A stretch of 64,000 nt of DNA. It comes from Flaccisagitta enflata. Its lineage: Eukaryota; Chaetognatha; Sagittoidea; Aphragmophora. How positions within the stretch are numbered: position 1 is the first letter of the stretch; each line of letters begins with the position of its first letter. The notes under the pieces were generated by a model. The model ran no database searches, was not told where the DNA came from, and saw only the letters and a list, made by a program, of their open reading frames with translations. The DNA is taken from contig OZ231128.1 in assembly GCA_965153355.1 (NCBI GenBank), positions 35,836,001 to 35,900,000 on the forward strand, written 5' to 3'. The translations under genes were made by a program, and so were the position numbers. Shown piece after piece: positions 36,311 to 47,985 of this stretch.

Positions 36311-36661
36311 TTTTTTTACATTCATACAGAAAAAGAGATATATATATACATATACAGATTTCTTAATATATAAATGTGTATATAACGAGATATATATGAA
36401 CATAAAAATATACAACATACAAAAGATATTTAAAATAAAATACAATATGTACCACCCTAATGAACTCACCGATGTGGCGATGAAGAATTCAATGAACAAA
36501 AAATCTCCAGACCAGAAATCTTAAACTTTGAAACAAAATAACAAAAAGAGAGAAAGGAAGAGATCAGGAAAAATTGTGTCGAAACAGAATTGCTCCCTAA
36601 TTGGTACCTAAAGAAGAAATATTCACAACCCTACGTCCAAAATAAAAAAGCTAGGCCACCA

Positions 36662-37021
36662 TGATGTATAGTGGTCTTTGGGGTCTTCTTTATTCTTTAT
36701 GATATACTGGGTAATCCATCATGACTTCTATAATTCTAGGGTAGCGTCTATCAATGAGGCGTGTTTAGGTTGTAATCATTTATTCTACATATCAGAGAGC
36801 AATTCTGTAACGACGAGATAGAAAGAGAATTGACAAAGAGTTAACGTGGCATGTTATCTTACATGTCGCTTATATACTCAACTATTGGACTTGATCTTTG
36901 ACTTCTAAAACATTTAGTTATAACTAGAATATAACCGCTATGATCTGTGGGAATAGAAGAATGACTCTTATAACTGAGGAATTTAAGAGTGGAAATATCC
37001 TCGCATATCTACCACACGACA
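36662..37021 (-). repeat. 5' LTR of the retrotransposon (360 bp)
   Basis: It matches the LTR at 30733-31092 along its full length, and I see only about four differences by eye. TG...CA ends in either strand. Target duplication AGCT at 37022-37025. Confidence 0.88.
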
Positions 37022-37025
37022 AGCT

Positions 37026-38880
37026 TCAAGCTGTTTAAAAAATATCTGAAAAGTGTGGCAATAGTTGCTGTAATAATGCTTTTACCTATTTGGTAAAATC
37101 AGAGGGTTATTTTATAGATAAAAACTAAAAAAGCTATTTCGAACTATAAAATTGATTTTATTTCAGCCAATTTTTGTAATTACTAATTTAAAATTCTTGA
37201 AGACTATGAAAAATGTAGAAACATTATTGAGATACACATGCTGGAATATAATCCAGCTAGTTTTAAGAAATATTTGATAGTTTAGAGCTTAGAAATAACA
37301 AAAAATAACAAAAAATAGTCATTTTACAACAGTTTTTGGCATTTTTTTGTTTTGATTATTAGAAAATCACTCTGAACAAACTGAGGTAAGTAAAAGCATT
37401 AGTGCAACCACTGTAGCAAAACTAATTATACATTTCTACATACTTTTAGAAGCCATGAATACAATTTTTAATCTAAAATATGCTTAAAAATGCCTTTTTT
37501 GGCTATTATTTGACTATCAATTCTATATTTCCAAGCCGATTTTTTAATTTTTGCCATAAATTGATAGCTAATGCATCAAAAAAGACTTTTTCCCAGGTCA
37601 GGAGTCTTGAGCATTTTTTTAGACCTATGGTTTGTTCCTGGACGCCGTGTGAAGTGATCTCTCTTAAAGAAAAATAAGAAAATCTCAAAAAACCGCTGTA
37701 ATGATCCAGACATCATGACTTCTTTACACTGTTGACAACATATATTGTGGTTACAGTTCCTGTTTTTGGATGATATCCACTCAGGCTATCATAAGGTTTG
37801 TGTGAAAAAAATTGTCACCCTTATCATTAAAATTTAAATGCCAAAATAAAAATAGATAAAGAAATAGCCAAAATGTAATGAAAAATGAAAAATTTTGGCA
37901 AAAATTGGTTCTGCTCTGATTTGGCGCACTTCCTGATGGTGCAGCGCCACAAGATTTTAGGACAAGTTGACCGGATGTGTCATCCATTTGCAGTTTAAAT
38001 TTTATCCCCCTACGACCATTTTAACATGCGTTTTTACAATTTTTTTGTTGAGATGTGTGGCAATCAAGGGTTTTGGAAAAAAATATTTTAGAATTTGAGA
38101 ATCAAGAATAGGGAAAACCAAGAACAATTTTGCATTTACAAAAACATGAGCACCTAGATATTGGATTTTGCCAGGTGCTGATGTTTTTCATTTTTGCAGT
38201 TTTTCATTTTTTATGCAAATTCTTGATTCTCAATGAGACACGTCGGAATAACAAAATTGTGAATTTCTCCTTGACACTTGATCTAAGTACTGATGAGCAC
38301 AAATTAAAGCTCTGAGGATCCCCATGAGTGGCCAGGTGGCTTAATTAGATCCAGGGTCATGCAGAGGGGGGGTCACCCCCATCTTAGATAGGGGCCCAGG
38401 CCCTAAGGGGGCTTAAGGGCCCCTTAATGTGTGAGAAAAAAAAGAAAAAAAAGACAGGCAAAAAAATCATTAGAGCGAATTTCTATGCGGTAAAAGAACA
38501 ATATAAGGGGGGGGCAGGTTTGACCAAGATAGTTGATGGGGGGAGGGGCGTTATTTCTCTCTACAGCCCTGATTAGGTACAAACTCCAAATCAATCAAGG
38601 ATTATGTATGATTCACAGTTCCTGAATTCCTGTCACAAGATTGTGGGCTGAGAGCAAGGGTGAGTTTTCATACATCCGGGGAACAGATGCAGGAGGGGGG
38701 GGGGCGGCTTTACAGAGCCCAAGAGCTTAAGAGGGTTGATTTCAGGTTCTAAAGACTAGATTTTAGACCTGGACGGACTAGATTGGGGCTTCATGCATGT
38801 GAGGGCTGCTCTCAGGATAGAGCAAGTGAAGACTGATTTCAGTCTTAAGTGAATTCAACAATTTTAGACCTCTTTCGCAG
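37026..38880. other. Right arm of the foldback element, then unassigned sequence
   Basis: To 37650 this is the right half of the foldback element. From 37651 to 38880 I see no gene. A small inverted pair, TTGAGAATCAAGAATAGGG and AATTCTTGATTCTCAATGAG, sits at 38095-38240. G-rich runs are at 38365-38700. Confidence 0.4.
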
Positions 38881-39780
38881 CCGCCGCTGCTGCCGCTACT
38901 GAAGTCAGCGGCAGCAGAGGCGGCGACGGAAGAGGGGTAGGTAGAGGCAGCAAGGTAGAGATCGAAACCCCTTAAGCCTCCTCTGCCGTCGCCGCTAGTG
39001 CCGCTACCTTGAATACATCTTTAGAACGCCAGTAGCGGCACTAGCGGCGGCGGCAGAAGAGGTGAAGGGGCATGATATGGGGTGGGTAGCGGCACTAGCG
39101 GCAGCAGCGGAGGAGGTGCAGGGGCATGGTATAGGGTAAGTAGCGGCACTAGCGGCGGCAGAAGAGGTGTAGGGGCATATGGGGTGGGTAGCGGCACTAG
39201 TGGCAGTAGTGGAGGAGGTGCAGGGGCTTAGTATGAGGTAGGTAGCGGCACTAGTGGCGGCGTCAGAAGAGGTGTAGGGGCATGATATGTGGTAGATAGC
39301 GGCACTAGCAGCGGCGGAGTTGCAGTGGCATAATTTGGGGTAAGTAGCGGCGGTAGCGGCAGCGGCGGAAAAGGTATAGGGGCATGATTTGGGCTAGGTA
39401 GCGGCAGTAACGGCGGTGGCGGAGGAAGTGTAGGGGCATGGTATGCGGTAGGTAGCGGCACTAGCGGCGGCGGTGGAAGAGGTATAGGGGCATGATAAGA
39501 GGTAGGTAGCGGCACTAGCGGCGGCGGCAGCAGAGGTGTAGGGGCTTGATTTGGGGTAAGTAGGGGCACTAGCGGCGGCGGCGGGAGAGGTATACAGGCA
39601 TGATTTGGGGTAGGTAGTGGCAGAAGCGGCGGCGGCGGCGGAGGTGTAGGGGCATGGTATGGGGTAGGTAGCGGCATTAGCAGCGGCGGCGGAGGAGGTA
39701 TAGGGGCATGATTTGGGGTAGGTAGCGGCACTAGCGGCAGCAGCGGAAGAGGTGTAGGGGGTATAAAGGAAAAATGAGGA
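38880..39780. repeat. 54-bp GC-rich minisatellite
   Basis: The unit is GGTAGCGGCACTAGCGGCGG plus GAAGAGGTGTAGGGGCATGAT-like. The marker GGTAGCGGCA recurs every 54 bp (for example 39504, 39558, 39612, 39666, 39720). Because 54 is a multiple of three, the minus strand gives a 167-codon Pro-rich frame, which I regard as a by-product. Confidence 0.85.
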
Positions 39781-39959
39781 TAGGTAAAGGCAGTATTGTT
39801 GTCGGCAGAAGAAGTTAAGGGGATGGAAAGGATGCCTAAGGGTAGGTAAAGTCAGAGATGGTGGCGGCAGAAGAGGTAAATGAGATGGATAGGATGCTGG
39901 AAGATAGGAAGAGACAGAAAAGGGAAGTAAAAGGAACCAGAGTGGGCCGCTGGTTGTCA

Positions 39960-40103
39960 CTGCCTCAAAGAAAGAAAGAAAGAAAGAAAAGGAAACTAAG
40001 AAAGAAAGAAAGACAGGAAGAGGCAGGAAAAAAAACAAAAAAAAAGCAAGAAAGTACAAAAGAAACAATGGGAAGAGAGAAAAAAAGAACAAAGAATGAA
40101 AAA

Positions 40104-40139
<36 letters not shown>

Positions 40140-41503
40140 AAAGAAGAAAGAAAGGAAGTTAAAAAAGATTGAAAGAAAGAAAGAGAGAAAGAAACAAGAA
40201 AGAAGGAAAGAAAAAAAAAACAAAGAAAGAAAGAAAGAACAAAAGAAAGAAAGCAAGAAAGAAAGAAAGAAAATGCGCATTTATGATGGTGCAGTTATTA
40301 TTGTGTGTGTGTTTGTGTTGGAATGGGGTTAGGGGTTGGATGCCCCTGCCCACCTGTCCGCAACAATATTGTGACCCTGTGTTACTTGTTTTTTTGGGTG
40401 CGACAAAGCACCTTTATAACTGGCTGTGTCTTTTGTTCAGTTGGTCGGTTGATTGGTCAGTCAGTCGGTAGGTTGGTTGGTCGGTCGGTTGGTTGGTCGG
40501 TTGGTCGGTCAGTAACGCATTTGTTTGACGATCCACATGTTGCACCTATTTGTCTACTTGGCCTTGTTCATTCATAAATGCTTTTTAGTCGCTTGTTAAG
40601 CGACTGATCAGAGGGTATGTTCATTGGTTGGGAGCGACTCTAAAAGAGCCTTTCTCATTGAGAGGGGGTGTTGATTGAACAGGAGGACGCGCCACTTTTC
40701 TTGCCCACCCACATAACAGCCCCCAACCATGTACAAAACTGCCCCTGTCCACCAGAATAACTGCTTCTGCCCATTCTAAGCAATTCTGTATTAGTCGTGT
40801 TTCCGTCCTCGTTTTTGTCCAGCATGTGCATCCGTTCAATCCATGCCCCTGCCCTTCCATGAATAAGACTGATGTGTCCGTTGTTGGGTCGCTCAGCTCT
40901 CTATTTGGTTCAGAATTACGGATTGCTATAGAGGACAAAAGCAGATAAAAACATAGTTATCATTCATGACTGAATTGAAATCAAATCAGAATGAAAAAAT
41001 GAATGAATGAGTGAATGAATGAAAGAATGAATGAATGAATGAATGAATATGCATACAAAGTATAGATGATTAAAGTTATAGACAACTGCAGAATGTGTAA
41101 TCGCAAGCTAATATCCAGATTATAACAATCAAATTATGACATGATGAAAAAATGAGCAAAAAATGGCTTTTTATTGCTTTTATTGACTTATAATTAAGCA
41201 AATTGATAAAGAATTTTATAAAAATTAGATATTATATATAAATTAGGTATAATAACAATATTTGGAAGTATTTTCTTATTGAATATACTTGAAAAATATG
41301 AAAAAATCTCATTATATTGTGAAAAACATTATTAAATATTAAATTGATATTATTTAGCTAACTACAATAGATTTTGCATTAATTTTTTTTGTTTTGTAAT
41401 CAGAAAGTGATACTATGCTACCATGAAGAAAAAAAATATTTTATGACACTTTGATTTTTTAACCTTGGTGACTACCAAATTCCACGCGATCTTGCTCCGT
41501 GTC
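39960..41503. repeat. Duplicated segment, copy 1, with (GAAA)n
   Basis: GAAA-rich DNA (39967-40270) leads into GCGCATTTATGATGGTGCAG. Next come HLE-related modules (GGTGCGACAAAGCACCTTTA, GGTCGGTTGG run), CTCATTGAGAGGGGGTGTTG, a GAAT run and an AT-rich tail ending CACGCGATCTTGCTCCGTGT C. The same order occurs at 47280-49164. Confidence 0.8.
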
Positions 41504-41666
41504 TTAAGAAGTAGCAGATGAACGCGACATTAAGATCAAGCTACATTAAGAGCGTAAGAATTTCCTTTTTACGCATTTATAGACGTTGGTATAAACGAAT
41601 TTGCACTCAGGCGAAACGAAGAGTGAGACTAAAATCACTCACGGCAAACCTGATAACAGAAAATTT

Positions 41667-41947
<281 letters not shown>

Positions 41948-42029
41948 ACACTTGCCTCATGCGTCTTGAATGACATTATTTGTGTCTCACAGTCTAATGC
42001 CTTTCGTTCCATATATCTTGTGTCCTTAG

Positions 42030-42168
42030 TGTCGCTAGTGGCGAATCACAGTCGAACCATTTACTCGCGAGATTTCACTTTGAGTTTCGTCTTCACCCCA
42101 AAACTTTCTTGTCCAAAAAATGTCGTTCTCACCAAAGAAAATATCTCAGCCGTCTGCAATGTCACCAG
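42030..42168 (+). CDS. Immunoglobulin-superfamily gene, exon E4
   Basis: The acceptor TATCTTGTGTCCTTAG ends at 42029 and the donor CCAG|GTACGA starts at 42169. The exon begins with two bases (phase 1, matching E3) and ends in phase 2. Joined to E3 it gives NLT-V-SLVANHSRTIY, then the G strand DFTLSFVFTPKL. A new Ig domain then starts, with SCPKNVVLTKENISAVCNVT and its B-strand Cys. FTPKLSCP parallels FKPKLICP in E2. Sites NLT, NHS, NIS and NVT support an extracellular location. The position of the F-strand Cys of domain 2 is occupied by Leu (VSLVANH against LSCQADH in domain 1). A GA tract begins six bases after the donor. Confidence 0.65.
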
Positions 42169-42440
<272 letters not shown>

Positions 42441-42735
42441 ACAGAGAGACAGAAAACTAAAGAAATAAAGATGCAGACGATCAGACAGTCACATTCACTG
42501 ACAGAATAATTGTACATTCAGGCATGCAAAGTCCTTGTCATGGACCTTTCGTAGGTCATTTATACAAAGTGAAAGATATACAAAGATAAGCTGAATCAAA
42601 GTGGAAATTGGTTTCATCTTTACCTACTTAAAATTTCTTCTTTCTCTCAAACGTCATTTCAAAATAAGATTTCATTCAGTTGAGTTGACGTGGAGACAAG
42701 TAAATCATGGAGAGATGTTTTGTATCAAACCTGGA

Positions 42736-42739
<4 letters not shown>

Positions 42740-42822
<83 letters not shown>

Positions 42823-42838
42823 TTGTGTGTGTGTGTGT
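42740..42838. repeat. (GT)n microsatellite
   Basis: About 40 GT units and a short second run, ending at the left edge of a PCE element. Confidence 0.95.
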
Positions 42839-43440
42839 GCAATATGTGGTCAGCGATACCCGTTGCCCTGCTTTGAGTGATTGTGAATTGGAGGGAGGGG
42901 GAAGCAGGGCAGCGGCCCCGAAGGGGACAAAGTCCTGTAGAACACAGGGGGACTTTCGTTCGTCCTGCCTGAGAAAGGGGATGAGATGCTATAGAGGGCT
43001 GACCAAAGGCCTTTAGGAGCCTAAACTGAGGTCTAAGAAGGTGGATATAAGGCCTAAGAATGCCGATTGGAAGCTTGAGAGGGCTGACTTGAGGCTTGGG
43101 AGAGCTGGATCAAGGCATGAAATCAGAGGACTGATTTGAAGCCTGAGAGCAATAAATTGAGGCTCAGATTGCTGATCTGAGGTCTGAGAGGCCTAATTTG
43201 AGGCTTGAGAGGCCAGAATTGAGGCCTGAGAGACTGAATATGAGGCCTGAGAGGCAAGATTTGAGGCCTGAGAGGCGAGATTTGAGGCCTGAGAGGCGAG
43301 ATTTGAGGCCTGAGAGGCAGATTTGAGGCTTAAGGGGCCTGAGGGGGGGGGACGGACTAACGAACGAAGGAACGGACGGACAAACGAAAGTCCCCCTGTG
43401 TTCTACAGGACTTCGTCCCCTTCGGGGCCGCTGCCCAAAA
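42838..43440. mobile_element. PCE composite element, copy 6
   Basis: It opens GCAATATGTGGTCAGCGATA. The inverted end blocks are GGGCAGCGGCCCCGAAGGGG with GTCCTGTAGAACACAGGGGG and CTTTCGTTCGT (42906-42965), and at the right end (43370-43437) ACGAAAGTCCCCCTGTGTTC, TACAGGACTTCG and CCCCTTCGGGGCCGCTGCCC. The core is a ~20-bp minisatellite, GAGGCCTGAGAGGCGAGATTT-like, best preserved at 43195-43330. Confidence 0.75.
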
Positions 43441-43499
43441 AAGTACATTTGCAAACCAAAAATGAAGATGTCACCAGATTCACTAAAAAAAAAAAAAGA

Positions 43500-43631
43500 T
43501 CGCGGACGGGTGGGCAGGGGCAGAAATGCATGTTTTCCCACTTTTCGACTCGATCACCACGGACCAACCAACCAACCGACCGACGGACGGACGGACAAAG
43601 CCTCTTATAGAGTCGCTAGTCCGCGACTAAA
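43500..43631 (-). mobile_element. HLE sub-type B copy (reverse)
   Basis: GATCGCGGACGGGTGGGCAG, GGGCAGAAATGC, CCCACTTTTCGACTCGATCA, a GACGGACGGAC run, then AAGCCTCTTATAGAGTCGCT and AGTCCGCGACTAAAAA. The extreme 3' hairpin is replaced by an A run. Confidence 0.65.
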
Positions 43632-43845
43632 AATTCAAATAAAAAAAAGAAAACTGAAGCCGATGAATCAAGACGACAAGAACAAGTTTGTTATCGTCTT
43701 TGCGAGGTCGAATGAAGATTGAAGAAAAGCAATTTCACGGTTGACTCAATCACAAATAAAAAAAAGAAGAGCGAAAACAAGGAAAGAAGACGAAAAAGTA
43801 TCCCGGGGTTACAATATTGTCGCCGACGGGCAGGGGCGTAAACCT

Positions 43846-43949
43846 GAAGAAGAAGAAGAAGAAGAAGAAGAAGAAGAAGAAGAAGAAGAAGAAGAAGAAG
43901 AAGAAGAAGAAGAAGAAGAAGAAGAAGAAGAAGAAGAAGAAAAAGAAAA

Positions 43950-44031
<82 letters not shown>
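43846..44031. repeat. (GAA)n followed by (AAC)n
   Basis: About 30 GAA units, an A-rich join, then about 27 AAC units. A fragment reading GGTTACAATATTGTCGCCGA and GGGCAGGGGCG, an HLE-like 3' module, is at 43805. Confidence 0.95.
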
Positions 44032-44032
<1 letters not shown>

Positions 44033-44039
44033 CAGGAAA

Positions 44040-44950
44040 GAAAGAAAAAAAAGTAGAAAAAAGAAAAAGAAAAGGGGTGATTGTCGTAGACAGGCGCGAG
44101 AAGGGATGGCAATGACGTAAACAATGTCTCAATCACATGATCTCGTAAACAACATCCCGCCCTGGTCTCCTGAACGGCGATGAAGCATTATTTCGATGAC
44201 AATGGTTCACGTGAACGTGCCTGCCATTCTGATATGATGGGTAACTGACAGTGAAAATCAAAATAGAAGAAGGACACAAAACAAATGTAAGAATAGCAGG
44301 GTAGGACTACTTGACTAAAATCTTTCAGAAACCTCTTCAACACACATCTTTAATTACCATCATTCATCGTAGTGATGTGATCTGTCAAGTATCATAATCA
44401 AGGGTCATGACCTTCAAGATGCTGCCCCTTTCCCCTCTCGAATGGCAGTTTCTGCTGTTGCCAACATTGTTGGAGAGGTTTCTGGAAGATTCTATTAAGC
44501 GAACTAGTCAAATCCTGAATAATACTTTATAGGCTTTGACTGACTGGCGGCTACAGTTGCTTTATGATCTGACGGTGCTCAGTCGATAAGCAGCAAAGAT
44601 TTTATATTTGACAATAGATGGATAACTATCTGATAAACAGACTTTTGTTTTGAAAACATTGTCATAACATGGAGAAAGCGAACTCTGACAAATTCTGTAT
44701 GTTACAATCTTTTTTATTTGTCAATAATTCAGCCTCAATATAGTAGTTGCTAAAAATCATTGCGTAAATCGCATATTTAGCAATTTCAATTGCATCCATA
44801 CAAATTGAAAATTTGTCTTGCTCTGCATTTTCGTTTTCTAATCTATCTTGTTTGATAGGCATTTAGAGTTTCTCTTTCCTGCTTTTGGACAGCAGCCCCA
44901 AAGGGGAGACCACTGCTAGATTTACTTACTGGGGAGTATTTCCTCCTCTT
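44040..44950. other. No gene recognised
   Basis: AT-moderate sequence. A small PCE remnant (GGACAGCAGCCCCAAAGGGG) lies at 44888. Confidence 0.4.
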
Positions 44951-45220
44951 TTTAGTCACTTGCATGCGACTCTACAACCAGCTTTGTTCGTCGGTCGGTT
45001 GGTCGGTTGGTCGGTTGGTCGGTCGGTCGGTCGGTCGGTTGGTCGGTCAGTCGGTCGGTCAGTTGGTCGGTTGGTCGGTTGGTCGGTTGGTCAGACTTTA
45101 CTTTTTTTTATGATTTTATTTTTTGACCTCACTGCTCCTGCCAAAATGGTCTGGAGACCTCAAATAAGGCCCCTGCCCACCCACACGCGACTTCGGTATC
45201 CGTGTATCTGGCCTGGTTTC
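44951..45220 (+). mobile_element. Full HLE sub-type A copy
   Basis: TAGTCACTTGCATGCGACTC, TACAACCAGCTTTG, a long GGTCGGTTGGTCGGTC run (44990-45090), GACCTCACTGCTCCTGCC, CCCCTGCCCACCCACACGCG, then TATCCGTGTATCTGGCCTGG. Confidence 0.75.
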
Positions 45221-45587
45221 TTCTCTTTCCTCTGTGACTCCCCTCTCTCAGGCAATGTGTGTGGGCGGCGCTGGATGCTCAAGACAGTGAGGCTAAATAT
45301 TGGATACGTTTTGACATGTTTGAGATCCACTTTTTGACAAAGAATGAATTTATTACCCTTCTGTCTGTATTTTCATGGCCAAGATCATAATTCATAAGGG
45401 CATCGTAAACCACTGACTATCTAACGCTTTTGCGACTATTCTTTTTTTCTCCCTTACTGTATCTTTTGCCTTGATTTTTCCGCCCTTCTTTGTTCCGGTT
45501 GAAGGGGCTCTAATGGAGTCATTGCGCGGGTGAGCTCTTGGCTGCTCGCTAATTTCCTCCCTCTTGTGGCGCAGTTTCTCCTTTAAC
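45221..45587. other. No gene established; one charged open frame on the minus strand
   Basis: A minus-strand frame from 45589 (EKLRHKREEISEQPRAHPRN...) has a donor-like ACA|GTAAGG at 45464. Its left boundary is the HLE at 45588, and part of it (AACGCTTTTGCGACT) recurs at 18950, so it may be repeat-derived. Confidence 0.2.
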
Positions 45588-45777
45588 AAGGCCGGATACT
45601 CGGCTACTTAGTCGCGTGCGGGTGGGCAGGGGCTGTTTTTAAGGTCACTTGATCATTTGGGCAGGAGCTTTGAGGCCATAGACCCCCCCCAAAAAAAAAA
45701 CAAGAAAAAAAAAGTTTGACGGACGGACGGACCGACCGACAAAGCAGTGTGTAGAGTCGCGTAGCACGCGACTAAAA
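45588..45777 (-). mobile_element. Complete HLE sub-type A copy (reverse)
   Basis: AACAAGGCCGGATACTCGGC, TTAGTCGCGTGCGGGTGGGC, AGGGGCTG, GGGCAGGAGCTTTGAGG, a GGACCGACCGAC run, then TGTAGAGTCGCGTAGCACGC and GACTAAAAAAC. Both end hairpins are intact (GTCGCGTAGCACGCGAC is a perfect stem). Confidence 0.85.
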
Positions 45778-46099
45778 AACAAAAAACGAAAAACCAATTA
45801 TGAAAATTTGTGTCAAAAAGTCACTGACTGTGAAAGTGATGGTTGTGATTTTTCTGTTTTTTACTTAAAATGTTCTTGAATGGTGTAACAAAGGGTTTAA
45901 CGAGGAGTAGGAAACTTAAAGTTACAAGCCCGAATGGGCAATGATGCGTCCGGACTGTGTCTCTGCGTGTATTGAACATGTGACATATACAGAGAGACAG
46001 ATGGACTTACAAATGAATGAATCAACAGAGAAGTAAAGGAGGCTTTCAAAACATTTTTGTCGATCATTTGCTCCAATCTCACTGCTACCAAAAACAACC

Positions 46100-46213
46100 G
46101 AGAAATGTGGTTTTTGCACAGGCGTATCGGATGGATGGACGGACTGATGGACGGACGGATGGACGGACGGACAGACCCTCTTATCGAGATGCATTCCTCA
46201 CGGACGCATCTAA
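46100..46213 (-). mobile_element. Diverged HLE copy (reverse)
   Basis: GCGTATCGGATGGATGGACG, GGAC/GGAT repeats, CCTCTTATCGAGATGCATTC and CTCACGGACGCATCTAAAAA. Confidence 0.45.
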
Positions 46214-46239
46214 AAATCTGTCTTGTGAAGGGCTCTTAC

Positions 46240-46790
46240 TAGTCAAGTGCTCACGACTCTAGAACTTGCCATGTCGGTCCATCCGTCCCTCCTTACTTCT
46301 TTAAAACTTGGACTTTCTAGGGTGATTTAAGGTACTTTAGGGTCCTCTAGGGTACTTAGGGTGTTTTAGGGTACATAAGGGTACTGAAAGTTGCACTAGG
46401 TACTTAAGGTACCTTAGGGTACTTCATGGTACTTAAGGGTATCATAGGATATTTTCAGGTACATAGGGGTAATTTAGGGTTTTTTTTTATACTTATGGGT
46501 ATTTTAGGGTATTTAAGGGTGATCTAGGGTACCTTAAGTACTAAAGGTTACTTCAGGTACTTTAGGGTACATATGGGTTTTTATGGTAAGTTAAGTTGTA
46601 AGGAAGGAAAAAAGGGAGGGAGGAACGGAGGAAGAAATGAAGGGGGAAAGAAGGAAGGAGAGGAAGAAAGGCGAGGAAGGAAGGACGGAAGGATGGAAGG
46701 AGGGAAGGAGTACGAATTTCATGTAGTTTTGTGTGTAAATGGAAAATGGAGCACGCGACTGTTGGCCTGTAAGGGCTTGTTTCTTATTCG
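46240..46790 (+). mobile_element. HLE copy with TTTAGGGTAC minisatellite core
   Basis: CAAGTGCTCACGACTCTAGA and CCATGTCGGTCCATCCGTCC lead into about 25 degenerate copies of a 10-bp unit, TTTAGGGTAC (46318-46570). Then a GGAA/GGGA run follows, and an end GCACGCGACTGTTGGCCTGT plus GGGCTTGTTTC. The plan is as in 1476-1856, but with a different core unit. Confidence 0.6.
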
Positions 46791-46833
46791 CTGTTCTCAA
46801 ACCAATCGCTTTTGCTTTCTCAATTCTTCTTAG

Positions 46834-46938
46834 CTTCATCCATTCCACGATTTTTTTGTGGCCACAAATCGACGTGGAAACATTTCAGTCACTTGATACA
46901 CTCGAGCGTCAGGCAGAAGCTTCCCCACCCATTTTCTA
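46834..46938 (+). CDS. Weak candidate for the next Ig exon
   Basis: The acceptor TTTCTCAATTCTTCTTAG ends at 46833. Entering with one base fits the phase-2 end of E4 and gives VCNVT-S-FIHSTIFLW, a Cys-12 residues-Trp spacing as in Ig domains. However, the frame meets TAG at 46936-46938 with no good donor before it (only GAC|GTGGAA and GAGC|GTCAGG), so this may be chance. Confidence 0.22.
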
Positions 46939-46939
46939 G

Positions 46940-47280
46940 GACACACCTCTCACTTCTTCTGCTCATTTATCGGGACCTGCGGCCCAGTGGTCATGTCCTT
47001 TGAGCATTTAGGGCATCCCTTGAGTCTTTCCCCCTCCCCTTTAGCAGTCATGACAGCGAGCTGCCTTTGCTCTGCTTAAGTCAGCTCATTTCATGGGGAT
47101 TCTAGAGCTTATTTCATGAGGACTACAGGTCTTGATTTATTTCCCTTTTGCTCTAGACTTTTATACCCGCGGGCCCTTCTCAGGTCTTCCTTCGTTAGGC
47201 AGGGCAGGGTCTTATTGGCAGGCGACTTTCTCTTTTTGTTCCCTTTTGGGCATTCTCCACTACCCCCTCTTTCCCCGTTA
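46940..47280. other. No gene recognised
   Basis: Mixed composition; includes CTTATTGGCAGGCGACTTTC. Possibly the left flank of the duplicated segment. Confidence 0.35.
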
Positions 47281-47316
47281 TCATAGAAAAGAAGAAAAAA
47301 GAAAAGAAGAAAGAAA

Positions 47317-47365
<49 letters not shown>

Positions 47366-47376
47366 AGAAAAATGAG

Positions 47377-47427
<51 letters not shown>

Positions 47428-47447
47428 AATAAAGAAAGAAAGAAATA

Positions 47448-47495
<48 letters not shown>

Positions 47496-47620
47496 GAGGA
47501 AGAGATAGAGAGGAAGAAAGAAAAAAACTAAGAAAGAAAGACAGAAAGAGGCAGAAAAAAAAGAAAGAAAAAAACAACAAAGTTCAAAAGAAACAATGGG
47601 AAGAAACAAAGAAAGAAAAA

Positions 47621-47660
<40 letters not shown>

Positions 47661-47868
47661 AAAAAATAAAGAAAAAAAGAAAGAAAAAAAAAGAAAAAAA
47701 GAAACGAGAAAGAAAGAAACGAGAAATAAAGTAACAAAAAAGAAAGAAATGAGAAAGAAAGGAACGAGAAAGAAAGAAAAAATGGAGAAAAAAAGAAAAA
47801 AAGATTGAAAGAAAGAAAGAGAGAAAGAAATGATAAAAGAAAAAAGAAAAAAAAAAAGAAAGAAAGAA

Positions 47869-47904
<36 letters not shown>

Positions 47905-47937
47905 AGATAGAAAAGAAACAAGAAAGATAGAAAGAAA

Positions 47938-47985
<48 letters not shown>

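Noticed and set aside
35507-36499. Gag starting at 36499 with 330 residues
   Set aside because: The first 63 residues are AT-driven hydrophobic sequence; the Met at 36310 is a more natural start.
39228-40092. Proline-rich protein gene on the minus strand
   Set aside because: The frame arises because the minisatellite period is 54 bp; no flanking gene structure was found.
46318-46570. TTTAGGGTAC array as interstitial telomere
   Set aside because: The unit is 10 bp and is the core of an HLE copy; it does not match a TTAGGG array.
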